Shown: positions 51,369 to 60,189 of the stretch, one piece after another
How positions within the stretch are numbered: position 1 is the first letter of the stretch
How the letters are laid out: each line of letters begins with the position of its first letter
Assembly: GCF_945952055.1 (NCBI RefSeq)
Contig: NZ_CAMFHB010000017.1
Coordinates: forward strand, 51,644 to 115,643
Direction: 5' to 3'
Origin: an uncultured Alsobacter sp.
GTDB lineage: Bacteria; Pseudomonadota; Alphaproteobacteria; Rhizobiales; Beijerinckiaceae
DNA length: 64,000 bases
The notes under the pieces: model-generated
The model's input: only the letters and a program-made list of their open reading frames with translations
Database searches by the model: none
What the model was told of the DNA's origin: nothing
Made by a program: the position numbers and the translations under genes

Positions 51369-51971
51369 CTATGACTTGGACGGCGACAGGCGGACGGCAC
51401 GGGCCATGCCGGCGTTCCGCTTGCGGTCCGGCTCGGCCTCGGTGAGCGGGTCGCAGGCGACGAGTCCCGCGAGGCAACGGTCCGCGAGCCGCTGGTACTC
51501 GCCGTTGCCGTCGTTTCGCCACCGGATGGCCGTCTCGACCAGCTCCTTCACCGGCTTGGCCGGGTTGCCGGCGATCAGCCAGCGGTCGGGCGTCATCGTG
51601 TCGTTCTTCACGAGGCTCAGCGCCGCGACGAGGCATTCCTCGCCGATCACCGCGCCATCCAGGATCACGCTGTTCATGCCCACCAGCGTGTTGGTCCCGA
51701 CGGTGCACCCGTGCAGGATCACGCCATGTCCGATGGTAGCGCCGCGCCGGACGATGCAGTCCGAGCCGGAGCCGGTGTGCATGGTGCAGTTGTCCTGGAT
51801 GCTGCTGTCGCCCTCGACCGTGATCCGGCCGAAATCGCCGCGCAGCGAGGCGCTCGGACCGATGTAGCAGCGCGGTCCGATCGTCACGTCGCCGATGAGG
51901 TCCGCCGACGGATGGACGTAGGACGTGGGATGAACGACCGGCACGATTCCCTCGAACGCATAGACGGCCAT
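51369..51971 (-). CDS. Left-handed beta-helix protein (PaaY/gamma-carbonic anhydrase-like)
   Basis: The protein has about 200 residues. Hexapeptide repeats run from about residue 10 to 150 (VHPTSYVHPSADLIGDVTIG, YIGPSASLRGDFGRI, SIQDNCTMHTG, GATIGHGVILHGCTVG), with the histidines of the gamma-carbonic-anhydrase metal site (HTG, GHGVILHG). PaaY, its closest well-known relative, is a thioesterase that rescues CoA from dead-end thioesters in phenylacetate breakdown. A similar role here is inferred. The ATG lies 2 bases after the thiolase stop. Confidence 0.8.
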   Translation of the reverse strand: MAVYAFEGIVPVVHPTSYVHPSADLIGDVTIGPRCYIGPSASLRGDFGRITVEGDSSIQDNCTMHTGSGSDCIVRRGATIGHGVILHGCTVGTNTLVGMNSVILDGAVIGEECLVAALSLVKNDTMTPDRWLIAGNPAKPVKELVETAIRWRNDGNGEYQRLADRCLAGLVACDPLTEAEPDRKRNAGMARAVRLSPSKS

Positions 51972-51973
51972 GT

Positions 51974-53125
51974 CTAGAGCCTCTCGATGATCGTGACGTT
52001 GGCCTGTCCCCCGCCTTCGCACATCGTCTGCAGCCCGTATCGTCCCTGGCGCCGCTCGAGTTCGTTCAGCAGGGTCGTCATGATCCTGGCCCCGGTCGCG
52101 CCGATGGGATGCCCCAGGGCAATGGCCCCCCCGTTCACGTTGACCTTCTCCCGCGGGATGCCGAGTTCCTTCATCCATGCGAGCGGAATGGGAGCGAACG
52201 CCTCGTTGCACTCGAAGAGGTCGATGTCGTCCACCGTCAGACCCGCCTTCGCGAGGGCATGGCGCGTCGCCGGGATCGGGGCGGTCAGCATCCAGACGGG
52301 ATCCGCCGCCCGTACGGTCATGAAATGGATCCGCGCGCGCGGTGTGAGGCCGTGGTCCTTGACGGCACGCTCCGAGGCGATGAGCAGCGCAGCTGCCGCA
52401 TCGGCGTTCTGGCTCGAGACGCCGGCCGTGACGCGCCCCCCCTCGGTGAGCGGCTTGAGGGCGGCCATCCTCTCCCGGTTCGTGTCCCTTCGCGGTGTCT
52501 CGTCGGTGGCGAAGTCGCCCACCGTCACAATCTCTCGCGAGAAGTACCCCTTGTCGATGGCCTCGATGGCGCGGGCATGGCTCTCCAGCGCGAAGGTTTC
52601 CATCTCCTCGCGGGAGCAGTCCCACTTCTCGGCGATCATCTCCGCCGAGCGGAACTGGCTGACCTCCTGGTCACCGTAGCGGGCCAGCCAGCCGGGCGAG
52701 GTGGCGAACGGTGTCGGGAAGCCGAACTGCTGGCCCACGATCATCGCGGTCATGATCGGGATGGCGTTCATGTTCTGGACGCCGCCCGCCACCACGAGGT
52801 CCTGCACGCCGCTCATGACGCCCTGGGCCGCGAAGTGCACGGCCTGCTGGGCCGATCCGCATTGGCGGTCCACCGTGACGCCGGGCACGTGCTCGGGCAT
52901 GCCGGCCACCAGCCAGCACGTCCGGGCGATGTCGCCCGCCTGGCTCCCGACCGTCTCCGTGCAGCCGTAGACGACGTCGTCGACGGCGGCCGGATCGACG
53001 CCGGTGCGTTCAATGAGTGCCTTGATCGGGATGGCGCCGAGGTCGGCTGAATGGAGTGCAGCCAGCGAGCCCTTCTTGCGGCCGACGGGAGTCCGGACGG
53101 CGTCGATGATGTAGGCCTCAGGCAT
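51974..53125 (-). CDS. fadA6: FadA6-like thiolase
   Basis: This 383-residue thiolase has the acylation Cys at residue 89 (GVTVDRQCGSAQQAVHFAAQ), catalytic His in GGAIALGHPIGATGAR, and second Cys in YGLQTMCEGGGQANVTIIERL. VSQFRSAEMIAEKWDCSREEME and RYGDQEVSQF closely follow mycobacterial FadA6 (Rv3556c), from memory, which cleaves a 3-ketoacyl-CoA from the opened rings. The start overlaps the end of the upstream acyl-CoA dehydrogenase gene by 8 bases. Confidence 0.84.
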   Translation of the reverse strand: MPEAYIIDAVRTPVGRKKGSLAALHSADLGAIPIKALIERTGVDPAAVDDVVYGCTETVGSQAGDIARTCWLVAGMPEHVPGVTVDRQCGSAQQAVHFAAQGVMSGVQDLVVAGGVQNMNAIPIMTAMIVGQQFGFPTPFATSPGWLARYGDQEVSQFRSAEMIAEKWDCSREEMETFALESHARAIEAIDKGYFSREIVTVGDFATDETPRRDTNRERMAALKPLTEGGRVTAGVSSQNADAAAALLIASERAVKDHGLTPRARIHFMTVRAADPVWMLTAPIPATRHALAKAGLTVDDIDLFECNEAFAPIPLAWMKELGIPREKVNVNGGAIALGHPIGATGARIMTTLLNELERRQGRYGLQTMCEGGGQANVTIIERL

Positions 53126-54179
53126 GGCTGCTTTCCATGGGGAAGGTTGCGTCGGGTCCCAGCGCCCCGGTATAGGCCCGCCGGGCGACCCGGCCGCGGT
53201 GCAGGGCAGGGGTGCCCCACCAGGTCTGGAGGGCTATGGCGCGCTTCAGGAAGAAGTGGACGTCGACTTCCCACGAGTAGCCCATGGCCCCGTGCACCTG
53301 GATGGCCGTGCGCGCGGCGAGGTCCGCCGCCTCGCCGGCGGCCAGCTTGGCGTGGGAGATGCGGGCCCGGGAGAAGAGGTCCCCTTGCGGCAGGCAGGCG
53401 GCCGCAGCGTGCACGACGGGTCGGGCGAACTCGATCTTGACCTGCGCCGTCGCCAGGTGGTGCTTGACCGCCTGGTAGGAGCCGATCGGCTTTCCGAACT
53501 GCTGGCGCTCCTTGGCATAGGCCACGGCGAGATCGACGCAGCGCTGGGCGATGCCGAGCAACTGGGCGGCGGCAAACAGGGCACCCCGGTCGAGCGCTGC
53601 GGCCAGAAGTCGATCCGCTTCATCCGGCCCCACGAGCGGAGGCCAATCCGGCGGGTCGAAGTCGGTCGTGAACAGGCGCCGAAACGGATCGACGCTGGGC
53701 TGCACGGTGAGCCGGACGGCTTCTCTGGGGACGAGATGCAGCCCGTGATCGGTCACCAGCAGCAGCGCGCCCGCGGTGTCGGCATCCGCCACGAACGGGT
53801 TGACGGGATGCTGGATGGCGATGGTCGTTTCGCCTGCCAGTCCCGCGGCCAGCCATGGCTGCGTCGCCTCGCTCGGAAGGGCAGCCAGAAGGGGCAGTGC
53901 AACCCCGGCATTCTCCACGAGAGGCTCGGGGAGGCAGGCATGGCCACAGGCCTCGGCGCCGAGCACGAAGTCGACCGGCTGAAGCCCCAGGCCGCCCTGG
54001 GTTTCGGCGACAAGCGCACCGGCGACGCCCATCTCGACGATGGCGCTCCAGCGCCGCTCGTCGCGCGGCGCTCCGGCAGCCATCAACCGGCGCAGGTCCG
54101 CCGGCTGGCAGAGATCGGCCAGGAGGTCGCGCAGGACGGAGCCCATCATGAGCTGTTCGTCGGTGAAGCGGAAATCCAT
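53118..54179 (-). CDS. Acyl-CoA dehydrogenase, beta-type partner subunit
   Basis: This 353-residue acyl-CoA dehydrogenase-fold protein has DFRFTDEQLMMGSVLRDLLADL at the N-terminus and AIQVHGAMGYSWEVDVHFFLKRA at the C-terminus. The middle region lacks the TEPxAGSD flavin motif and is divergent. With the full-length gene 4 bases upstream (54184) it resembles the alpha2beta2 dehydrogenases of steroid catabolism (such as IpdE1-IpdE2 or FadE28-FadE29). The ATG at 54177-54179 gives the standard family N-terminus. Confidence 0.84.
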   Translation of the reverse strand: MDFRFTDEQLMMGSVLRDLLADLCQPADLRRLMAAGAPRDERRWSAIVEMGVAGALVAETQGGLGLQPVDFVLGAEACGHACLPEPLVENAGVALPLLAALPSEATQPWLAAGLAGETTIAIQHPVNPFVADADTAGALLLVTDHGLHLVPREAVRLTVQPSVDPFRRLFTTDFDPPDWPPLVGPDEADRLLAAALDRGALFAAAQLLGIAQRCVDLAVAYAKERQQFGKPIGSYQAVKHHLATAQVKIEFARPVVHAAAACLPQGDLFSRARISHAKLAAGEAADLAARTAIQVHGAMGYSWEVDVHFFLKRAIALQTWWGTPALHRGRVARRAYTGALGPDATFPMESSHA

Positions 54180-54183
54180 GGCG

Positions 54184-55347
54184 TCAGGCCCGGGGCAGGC
54201 CGAGCATCCGCTCGGCGATGATGTTGCGCTGGATCTCGTTCGAGCCGGCATAGATCGGTCCGGCCAGGGAGAAGAAGTAGCCATCGAGCCACTTGCCGAC
54301 GTCGCCGGCGGCCGGCGCGGTGCGCAGCAGCTCGCCGCGGGCCCCCAGGATCGACAGGGCCGTCCTGTGCAGCGCGATGTCCATCTCGGACCAGAAGATC
54401 TTGTTGGTGCTCGCTTCCGCGCCGATCTGCCCTCCGGCCGCGAGGCGGGACGCGGTGCTGTAGATGGACAGCGCGTAGGCCTCCGCATCCATGAAACCCT
54501 GCAGCACGGCAGCTTCCACGGACGGCTCAACGGCGTCCCGGTGAGCGAGGTAGAGCTCGACCAGCTTGCGCGCTGCGACCTGGAACCGGGCCGGCGACCG
54601 CAGCATCAGCCCCCGCTCGAAGCCTGCCGTCGCCATGCAGATGGACCAGCCGTCACCCTCGCCGCCCAGCCGGTTGAAGGCAGGAACCTCGACGTCGTCA
54701 AGGAAGATCTCGGCGAACCCCGTTTCGCCGTCGATCTGCGGGATCGGCTGGACGCGCACCCCCTTCGCAGTCAGCGGGAAGAAGATGAGGGACAGCCCCT
54801 TGTGCCGTTGCGACCCGGGATCCGTCCGGAACAGGCCGAACGCCCAGTCGGCGAACGCCGCGCGCGACGACCAGATCTTGTGGCCCTTCAGGACATAGGT
54901 GTCGCCGACGCGGGTGGCCGAGGCGGCGACGCCGGCGAGGTCGCTGCCGGCCTGCGGTTCGGACCAGGCCTGCGCCCAGATTTCGTCACCGGCGGCCATG
55001 GGCGGCAGGAAGCGCGCCTTCTGCTCGGCCGTGCCGTATTCCATGAGCGTGGGACCGAGCAGGAAGATGCCGTTCTGGTTCACCCGCAGCGGCGCGCCCG
55101 AGCGATAGTACTCCTCTTCGAAGATCAGCCACTGGATGAGGTTCAGCGCGCGTCCGCCATAGGCCTGCGGCCACGTCACCATGCCCCAGCGGCCGGCATC
55201 GAGCCGGCGCTCCCAAGCGCGGTGCGCCTCGAAGCCTTCGCGCGACGCATCGAAAGAGGGCAGCGGTTCGGCCGGAATGTTGCTCTCCAGCCACGTCCGC
55301 ACCTCGTGCCGGAACTGCTTTTCCTCGGCGCTGTAGGTGAGATCCAA
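54184..55347 (-). CDS. Acyl-CoA dehydrogenase, alpha-type subunit
   Basis: This 387-residue protein has DLTYSAEEKQFRHEVRTWLESNIP, WAQAWSEPQAGSDLAGVAA, YVLKGHKIWSSRAAFADW, and SLAGPIYAGSNEIQRNIIAERMLG. The flavin and substrate motifs are intact, and the usual medium-chain Glu is Ala/Gly here, as in many FadE proteins. It likely forms a heterotetramer with the product of 53118-54179. Substrate is probably a CoA thioester downstream of ring opening. Confidence 0.87.
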   Translation of the reverse strand: MDLTYSAEEKQFRHEVRTWLESNIPAEPLPSFDASREGFEAHRAWERRLDAGRWGMVTWPQAYGGRALNLIQWLIFEEEYYRSGAPLRVNQNGIFLLGPTLMEYGTAEQKARFLPPMAAGDEIWAQAWSEPQAGSDLAGVAASATRVGDTYVLKGHKIWSSRAAFADWAFGLFRTDPGSQRHKGLSLIFFPLTAKGVRVQPIPQIDGETGFAEIFLDDVEVPAFNRLGGEGDGWSICMATAGFERGLMLRSPARFQVAARKLVELYLAHRDAVEPSVEAAVLQGFMDAEAYALSIYSTASRLAAGGQIGAEASTNKIFWSEMDIALHRTALSILGARGELLRTAPAAGDVGKWLDGYFFSLAGPIYAGSNEIQRNIIAERMLGLPRA

Positions 55348-55382
55348 CGGTACGATCCTCGTCCGGGCCTGGCAGGCGGCGC

Positions 55383-56279
55383 CTAGCCGCCCTCGGCCTG
55401 CTTCTTGTTGGCAGCCGCCATGCTCCTCGCATCCTGTCCGCCGAGACGATCGCCGGTCGTCAGGTCGTTCTGGGCATGCGCGAAGTGGTGCATGTGGTAG
55501 TGAGCGTCCATCGCCGTGCGCTTCCCGCGCAGGTCCTCGACGTGATTGATCGCCTGCTTGCCGAGCCAGAGACCCAGGCGAGGATAGGCCGCGAGCTTCG
55601 TGGCCATGGTCCTGCCGGCCTGCTCGAGTACCTCGCGGTCGACCACCTGGTTGACCATGCCGAACTGCAGGGCGCGCTGGGCGCTGAGCCGCTCCCCGAG
55701 CAGCAGGAATTCCTTGGCGACGCGCGTCGGCAACTCGAAGCCGTGCGCGAAGTACTCCACGCCGGGGATCCCCATGCGGATGACCGGGTCCTGGAAGAAC
55801 GCGTCCTCGGTCGCGACGATGAAATCACACACCCAGGCCAGCATCAGCCCGCCCGCGATGCAGGCTCCCTGCACGAGCGCGATCGTCGGCTTGGGGATGT
55901 CGCGCCAGCGCCGGCACATGCCGAGATAGACCTCGTGCTCGCGGGTGTAGAGCATCTCGGCAGCAGGCTTGTTGACGTGATCGGCCCACAATAGTCGCCG
56001 CTCGAAGCTCTTGTTCACGTCCCGCCCTGGCGATCCGATGTCGTGCCCCGCAGAGAAGTGCTTGCCGGCCCCCTTGAGTATGATGACTCGGATGGAATCG
56101 TCGTCGACGGCACGCTGGAACGCGTCGTCGAGCGCGTAGGTCATCTGGGAGTTCTGGGCGTTGTTGAAGGCGGGACGGTTGAGCGTGATCCAGGCGATCG
56201 GACCCTCGGCCTCGTAGAGCACCGGTTGGTCGGTCTCGTAGGTGATGTCAGCAGTCCGCGGCTCCACCAAATCCGTCAT
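55383..56279 (-). CDS. Enoyl-CoA hydratase/isomerase-family protein
   Basis: The protein has about 298 residues, longer than a standard 260-residue crotonase because of an N-terminal extension and an insertion after GHDIGSPGRDV. Oxyanion motifs are HFSAGHDIGS near residue 85 and CIAGGLMLAWVCDFIVAT near 150. The ATG at 56277-56279 has an AAAGG upstream and lies 50 bases from the operator at 56330-56347. It leads the leftward operon containing the second acyl-CoA dehydrogenase pair and fadA6. Confidence 0.85.
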   Translation of the reverse strand: MTDLVEPRTADITYETDQPVLYEAEGPIAWITLNRPAFNNAQNSQMTYALDDAFQRAVDDDSIRVIILKGAGKHFSAGHDIGSPGRDVNKSFERRLLWADHVNKPAAEMLYTREHEVYLGMCRRWRDIPKPTIALVQGACIAGGLMLAWVCDFIVATEDAFFQDPVIRMGIPGVEYFAHGFELPTRVAKEFLLLGERLSAQRALQFGMVNQVVDREVLEQAGRTMATKLAAYPRLGLWLGKQAINHVEDLRGKRTAMDAHYHMHHFAHAQNDLTTGDRLGGQDARSMAAANKKQAEGG

Positions 56280-56329
56280 CGTCAGACCTTTCCTGGATGA
56301 TCGACCGTAGAATCCGGCCTTGGGCCGGC

Positions 56330-56347
56330 AATCGTCCAAAGAGACTA
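56330..56347 (-). promoter_or_regulatory. Shared catabolic operator, copy 13 (leftward)
   Basis: Minus strand reads TAGTC TCTT TGGACGATT. The left half is perfect and the right half has two substitutions. It is 50 bases upstream of the operon that runs from the hydratase to the Rv3548c-like SDR. Confidence 0.66.
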
Positions 56348-56381
56348 CCGGTTCGGACGTTGCAACGCCCGGGAAGCCGGG

Positions 56382-57335
56382 TCAGCCGTTGTCGGCCAGG
56401 ATGGTCGCGACCGCGGCACGATCCTCCGCCGACAAGGTCCAGCCTGCGGCCGCGGCATTCGCCGTCGCCTGTTCGGGCCGGGTGGCGCCAGCGATGATGC
56501 TGGCCACGAGCGGCTCCGCCCTAAGCCACGCGAAGGCAAGTTCGAGGATCGAGTGGCCGCGGTCCTGCGCAAAGGCGATCAGACGCTCGACCACCGCCAG
56601 GCGCTGGTCCGTCAACCCGCCCTTGAAATAGGCGAGGCTCATGCGCGTATCGTCCGGGATCGCCTGGCCCTGTCGGTACTTGCCGGTGAGCAGGCCGGAG
56701 GCCAGCGGGAAATAGGGGAGGAGGGACAGGCCGGTGGCGCGCAGTGCCGGGAAGAGGGTGCTCTCCGCGCCTCGGGCCAGCATGTTGTATTCGGCCTGAG
56801 TCGACAGGAACCGGTTCAGGCCCCAGTAGCGCGACGTCCAGTTCGCGTCGACGACTTGCCAGGCGGCGAGGTTCGAGCAGCCGATGTAGCGCACCTTGCC
56901 CTGGCGCACGAGATCGTCGAGGGCCCGGAGCGTTTCCTCGATCGGCGTCGCGGGATCGGGGAAGTGATACTGGTAGAGGTCGATGGTGTCGGTCTTCAGC
57001 CGACGCAGGCTGTCTTCGACGGCCTGCATGATGTAGCCGCGCGACCCGTTGTAGCGGCTGCTCTTCTCGCGGTTCATCGGGGAGGCGAACTTGGTGGCCA
57101 GGACGATGTCCTTGCGGCGCGCACCCAGGACCTCGCCGAGCGTGATCTCCGATCCCCCGTTGGCGCCGTAGCTGTCGGACGTGTCGAAAAGGGTGATGCC
57201 GGCGTCGAGCGCGGCATGGATCACCTTGCGGGATCCCTCGAGGTCCAGCGACTTAATCATGCCGCCGAAATTGTTGCACCCGAGCCCGACGACGGACACT
57301 TCGAGGCCGGAGCCTCCGAGGTAGCGCTTCTCCAT
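56382..57335 (-). CDS. Aldo/keto reductase
   Basis: This 317-residue TIM-barrel NADPH-dependent reductase has the catalytic tetrad visible as DTSDSYG (Asp, Tyr near residue 50-56), LATKF (Lys near 80) and YQYHFPD (His near 118), with the cofactor motif SIIAGATRPEQ near the C-terminus. The ATG is at 57333-57335. It reduces an aldehyde or ketone of unknown identity. It is the last gene of the leftward operon that includes LIV transporter 2. Confidence 0.88.
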   Translation of the reverse strand: MEKRYLGGSGLEVSVVGLGCNNFGGMIKSLDLEGSRKVIHAALDAGITLFDTSDSYGANGGSEITLGEVLGARRKDIVLATKFASPMNREKSSRYNGSRGYIMQAVEDSLRRLKTDTIDLYQYHFPDPATPIEETLRALDDLVRQGKVRYIGCSNLAAWQVVDANWTSRYWGLNRFLSTQAEYNMLARGAESTLFPALRATGLSLLPYFPLASGLLTGKYRQGQAIPDDTRMSLAYFKGGLTDQRLAVVERLIAFAQDRGHSILELAFAWLRAEPLVASIIAGATRPEQATANAAAAGWTLSAEDRAAVATILADNG

Positions 57336-57364
57336 CGACCTTCTCCTGTCCTGCCTGGACGCTG

Positions 57365-58969
57365 TCAGTGGTGGGCCCGAATGAGATCGGACGCTTTCTC
57401 GCCGATCATGATCGAGGCCGCGTAGGTGTTCCCGTTGACGAGCACGGGCATGATCGAGGCGTCGGCGACGAAGAGGTTCTCGACGCCGCGCACGCGCAGC
57501 TGCGGGTCCACCACGGCGTCGTCGTCGCTCCCCATGCGGCAGGTCCCGACCGCGTGGTAGTGCGTCACCGTGGTCGCCCGGATGTCGTCCTCGATGTCGG
57601 ACACCGTGGGTGTCGGGCGGGCTGGCTGCATGACGCGGCTGATCATCCGGCCGAGGGGGGGCGACGCCACGATCTCGTGGACGCGCCTCGCGCCGCGCGC
57701 CAGGATGCCGATGTCCCGCGGATCGGAGAAGTAGTTGGGCGAGATCGCGGCCTTGGCGAGCGGGTCGGCGGACTGCAGGCGCACCTCGCCGCGGCTGAAG
57801 GGTGAACCGTGGTTGAGCAGAAGCGTGAAGCCGTGTTCCGTCGGGAGGATGCCCAGCACGCCCGGACGCCTGCGGACCACGATCGCCGGCGCCATGCAGA
57901 CCTGGATTTCGCTGGCTGGGTCGCCCGGATCCGCGTGGAAGAAGCCCGAGGTCGGGAACAGCCCCCGCGAGAAGACGCCCTTTCTGGTGAGCGCGTAGCG
58001 CAGGCCGGCTTTTACCGCGCCCAGCGGCCTCGCGTAGGTGTACGCGCTGACGGGCTCGCTGACGGCGAACATCAGCTTGTACATCGGATGGTTCTGCAGA
58101 TTGCGGCCCACCGCCGGCCGTTCGACCTGCGTCTGGATGCCGTGCTTGCGCAGGGCCTGCGGATCGCCGATGCCCGACACCATCAGGAGCTGCGGCGAAT
58201 TCACCGCGCCCCCGCACAGGACGACTGCCCGGCTCGCACGGACTTGGTGCTTCTGGCCGTTCCTGACGAACTCCACGCCGCGCGCCACGCCGCGCTCGAG
58301 CACGATCCGGGCGACGGCTGCGTCCAGTTCGACCGTTATGTTGCCCCTGCGCAGCGCGGGCCTGAGGAACGCGTGCGAGGTGCTGGATCGTCGCCCGTTC
58401 CCGATCGTCATGTCGACGTGCCCGAAGGCCTCCGGGACATCGGCATTGAGATCGCCCACGACGGGGAAGCCTGCCGCGGCGGCAGCATCGAGAAAGGTGT
58501 CGCACACCGGCGCGGTGCCCTGTCCCGCCGAAACCTGGAGGGGACCACTGCCGCCGTGGAGCTCGCTTTCGCCGCGCTCGTTTGTTTCCGAGCGCCGAAA
58601 GTAAGGCAGGACGCCCGCATAGTCCCATCCGGCGCAGCCCAGCCGCGCCCACCGGTCGTAATCGGTGCGGTGCCCCCGCATGTACATCATGCCGTTGATG
58701 GATCCGGATCCGCCGAGGATCCTGCCCTGCGCCCAATAGAGGCGACGCCCTCCAAGTTCGGCGACGGGCTCGGTCTCATAGGACCAGTTGAACCGCGGAT
58801 CCGTCCCGGTCGCAACGTTGGCGGCGGGAAGACGCAGGATGGGGTTCCTGTCGCTCCCGCCGGCCTCGATCAAGACGACCCGCGCGTCCCGAACTTCTCC
58901 GAGGCGGGCCGCCACCACGCAGCCCGCGGCACCGGCTCCCACGATCACATAGTCGAACTCTGTCGTCAT
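57365..58969 (-). CDS. GMC-family FAD oxidoreductase
   Basis: This 534-residue protein has FDYVIVGAGAAGCVVAARLGE at residues 5-25, GRILGGSGSINGMMYMRGH near 85, and HAVGTCRMG with VNGNTYAASIM near the C-terminus providing the His/Asn pair. It is a paralogue of the enzyme at 5297-6925. The start overlaps the thioesterase stop (ATGA). It probably oxidises an alcohol; substrate unknown. Confidence 0.87.
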   Translation of the reverse strand: MTTEFDYVIVGAGAAGCVVAARLGEVRDARVVLIEAGGSDRNPILRLPAANVATGTDPRFNWSYETEPVAELGGRRLYWAQGRILGGSGSINGMMYMRGHRTDYDRWARLGCAGWDYAGVLPYFRRSETNERGESELHGGSGPLQVSAGQGTAPVCDTFLDAAAAAGFPVVGDLNADVPEAFGHVDMTIGNGRRSSTSHAFLRPALRRGNITVELDAAVARIVLERGVARGVEFVRNGQKHQVRASRAVVLCGGAVNSPQLLMVSGIGDPQALRKHGIQTQVERPAVGRNLQNHPMYKLMFAVSEPVSAYTYARPLGAVKAGLRYALTRKGVFSRGLFPTSGFFHADPGDPASEIQVCMAPAIVVRRRPGVLGILPTEHGFTLLLNHGSPFSRGEVRLQSADPLAKAAISPNYFSDPRDIGILARGARRVHEIVASPPLGRMISRVMQPARPTPTVSDIEDDIRATTVTHYHAVGTCRMGSDDDAVVDPQLRVRGVENLFVADASIMPVLVNGNTYAASIMIGEKASDLIRAHH

Positions 58970-59478
58970 GAGCCGAACCTGTGCCTCTCGTCGCGCGGCG
59001 GAATGCCCTTCGGAGCCGGGAGTGCCGCGTGCCGGCGGGCAAGGGCCGCCAGTACCTCGCGCACCTCCGTTGCCACGACGGGGCAGGACCTACGTGATCC
59101 GAGGTCCACGTGGATTGACAGTCCGTCGACGAAGGCGGCGCGCCTGCGCCGGTCGACGTCGATCAGCTCATGCTGGTGATGGATGCGCTTGAAATCCGTC
59201 CAGGCGATCCGGCTCTGCACGGCGATGCGGGTGCCCTGCAGCAGCTCGTGTTCGTACCGGACGAATCGCTCCAGGCGATACAGCGAGTGGCCGGTGCGTG
59301 CGATGAAGGAATCCTCGATTCCGATCCGCGCGAACAGAGCAAGCTCGGCAAGGTCGAACACGCGATCGTACCAGCTCACGTTCATGTGGGCGTTGGCGTC
59401 GATCCAGGCGGCATCGACCTCGCCGGAGTATGTCGTCTCCGGGGAAATGCCTCCCTGCGTCCCTGCCATGGGCGCCAT
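58966..59478 (-). CDS. Hot-dog thioesterase (4HBT-like)
   Basis: This 170-residue protein has WIDANAHMNVSWYDRVFDLAE, the D...HMN...Y pattern of 4-hydroxybenzoyl-CoA-thioesterase-type enzymes, then ARTGHSLYRLERFVRYEHELLQGT. It would hydrolyse an acyl-CoA. It begins 3 bases after the livF stop and is translationally coupled to the GMC gene. A role in releasing CoA from an imported or terminal acid is possible but unproven. Confidence 0.82.
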   Translation of the reverse strand: MAPMAGTQGGISPETTYSGEVDAAWIDANAHMNVSWYDRVFDLAELALFARIGIEDSFIARTGHSLYRLERFVRYEHELLQGTRIAVQSRIAWTDFKRIHHQHELIDVDRRRRAAFVDGLSIHVDLGSRRSCPVVATEVREVLAALARRHAALPAPKGIPPRDERHRFGS

Positions 59479-59481
59479 CGC

Positions 59482-60189
59482 TCAGGTCGCTTCGACGACA
59501 GGCTCGCCCGCCAGTCTGGCTTCGAGTTCGTCGGCCCGGCAGCTGAGCTTGACCTGTCCGCGCTCGATGATCATGGCGCGGTCGGCATAGGGCGCCGTCA
59601 CCGCCAGGTGCTGCTCGACGACCACCACGGCCGTGCCCGTCTCGGCCCACTTGCGCAAGAAGGCCAGGATCGTGGGCAGGAGGGCCTGCGCCAGGCCCAT
59701 GGACGGTTCGTCGCACAGCAGGACTTTCGGCCGTGCGATGAAGGCCTGCCCGAGCGCGAGCATCTGCTGCTGCCCGCCCGACAGGTCCCGGGCGAAGCGG
59801 CGATGCTTCTCCTTTAGGATCGGGAAGATCGTGTAGATCTCCTCGACGGCGCGCTCGAAGCCGGCCCGGTCTCCGCGCCGTGCCGCGGCACCCATGCGCA
59901 GGTTGTCGAAGACGCTGAGCTCCGGAAAAACGCGGTGGCCGTCGAGGACCAGGCGCAGTCCCATCTGCGCCGCGGTCTCGGGCGCAATCCCTGTGATGGG
60001 CTTTCCGTCTAGCACCACGGTGCCGCTGTCCGGCTTGTTGAAGCCGGCGATGGCCCTGAGCAGCGTCGACTTGCCGGCTCCGTTCTCGCCTCCGATGAGC
60101 AGGATCTCTCCGGGGTTGGCGGCCAGCGACACGCCGCGCAGGACCGGAACGGTCCCATAGCCGGCGACAAGGTTGGTGACTTCAAGCAT
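59482..60189 (-). CDS. livF: LIV-type ABC transporter ATPase, LivF family (system 2)
   Basis: This 235-residue ATPase has Walker A GENGAGKST, signature LSGGQQQMLALGQ, Walker B VLLCDEPSMGLA and the LivF-type VVVEQHLAV. The ATG at 60187-60189 overlaps the end of the permease-ATPase fusion gene by 8 bases. It works with the LivG half of that fusion. Confidence 0.9.
   Translation of the reverse strand: MLEVTNLVAGYGTVPVLRGVSLAANPGEILLIGGENGAGKSTLLRAIAGFNKPDSGTVVLDGKPITGIAPETAAQMGLRLVLDGHRVFPELSVFDNLRMGAAARRGDRAGFERAVEEIYTIFPILKEKHRRFARDLSGGQQQMLALGQAFIARPKVLLCDEPSMGLAQALLPTILAFLRKWAETGTAVVVVEQHLAVTAPYADRAMIIERGQVKLSCRADELEARLAGEPVVEAT

Noticed and set aside
51747..51755. CGGACGATG inside the PaaY-like gene
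   Set aside because: Only the right half of the operator is present and it is within coding sequence; half-sites like this occur by chance and were not counted.
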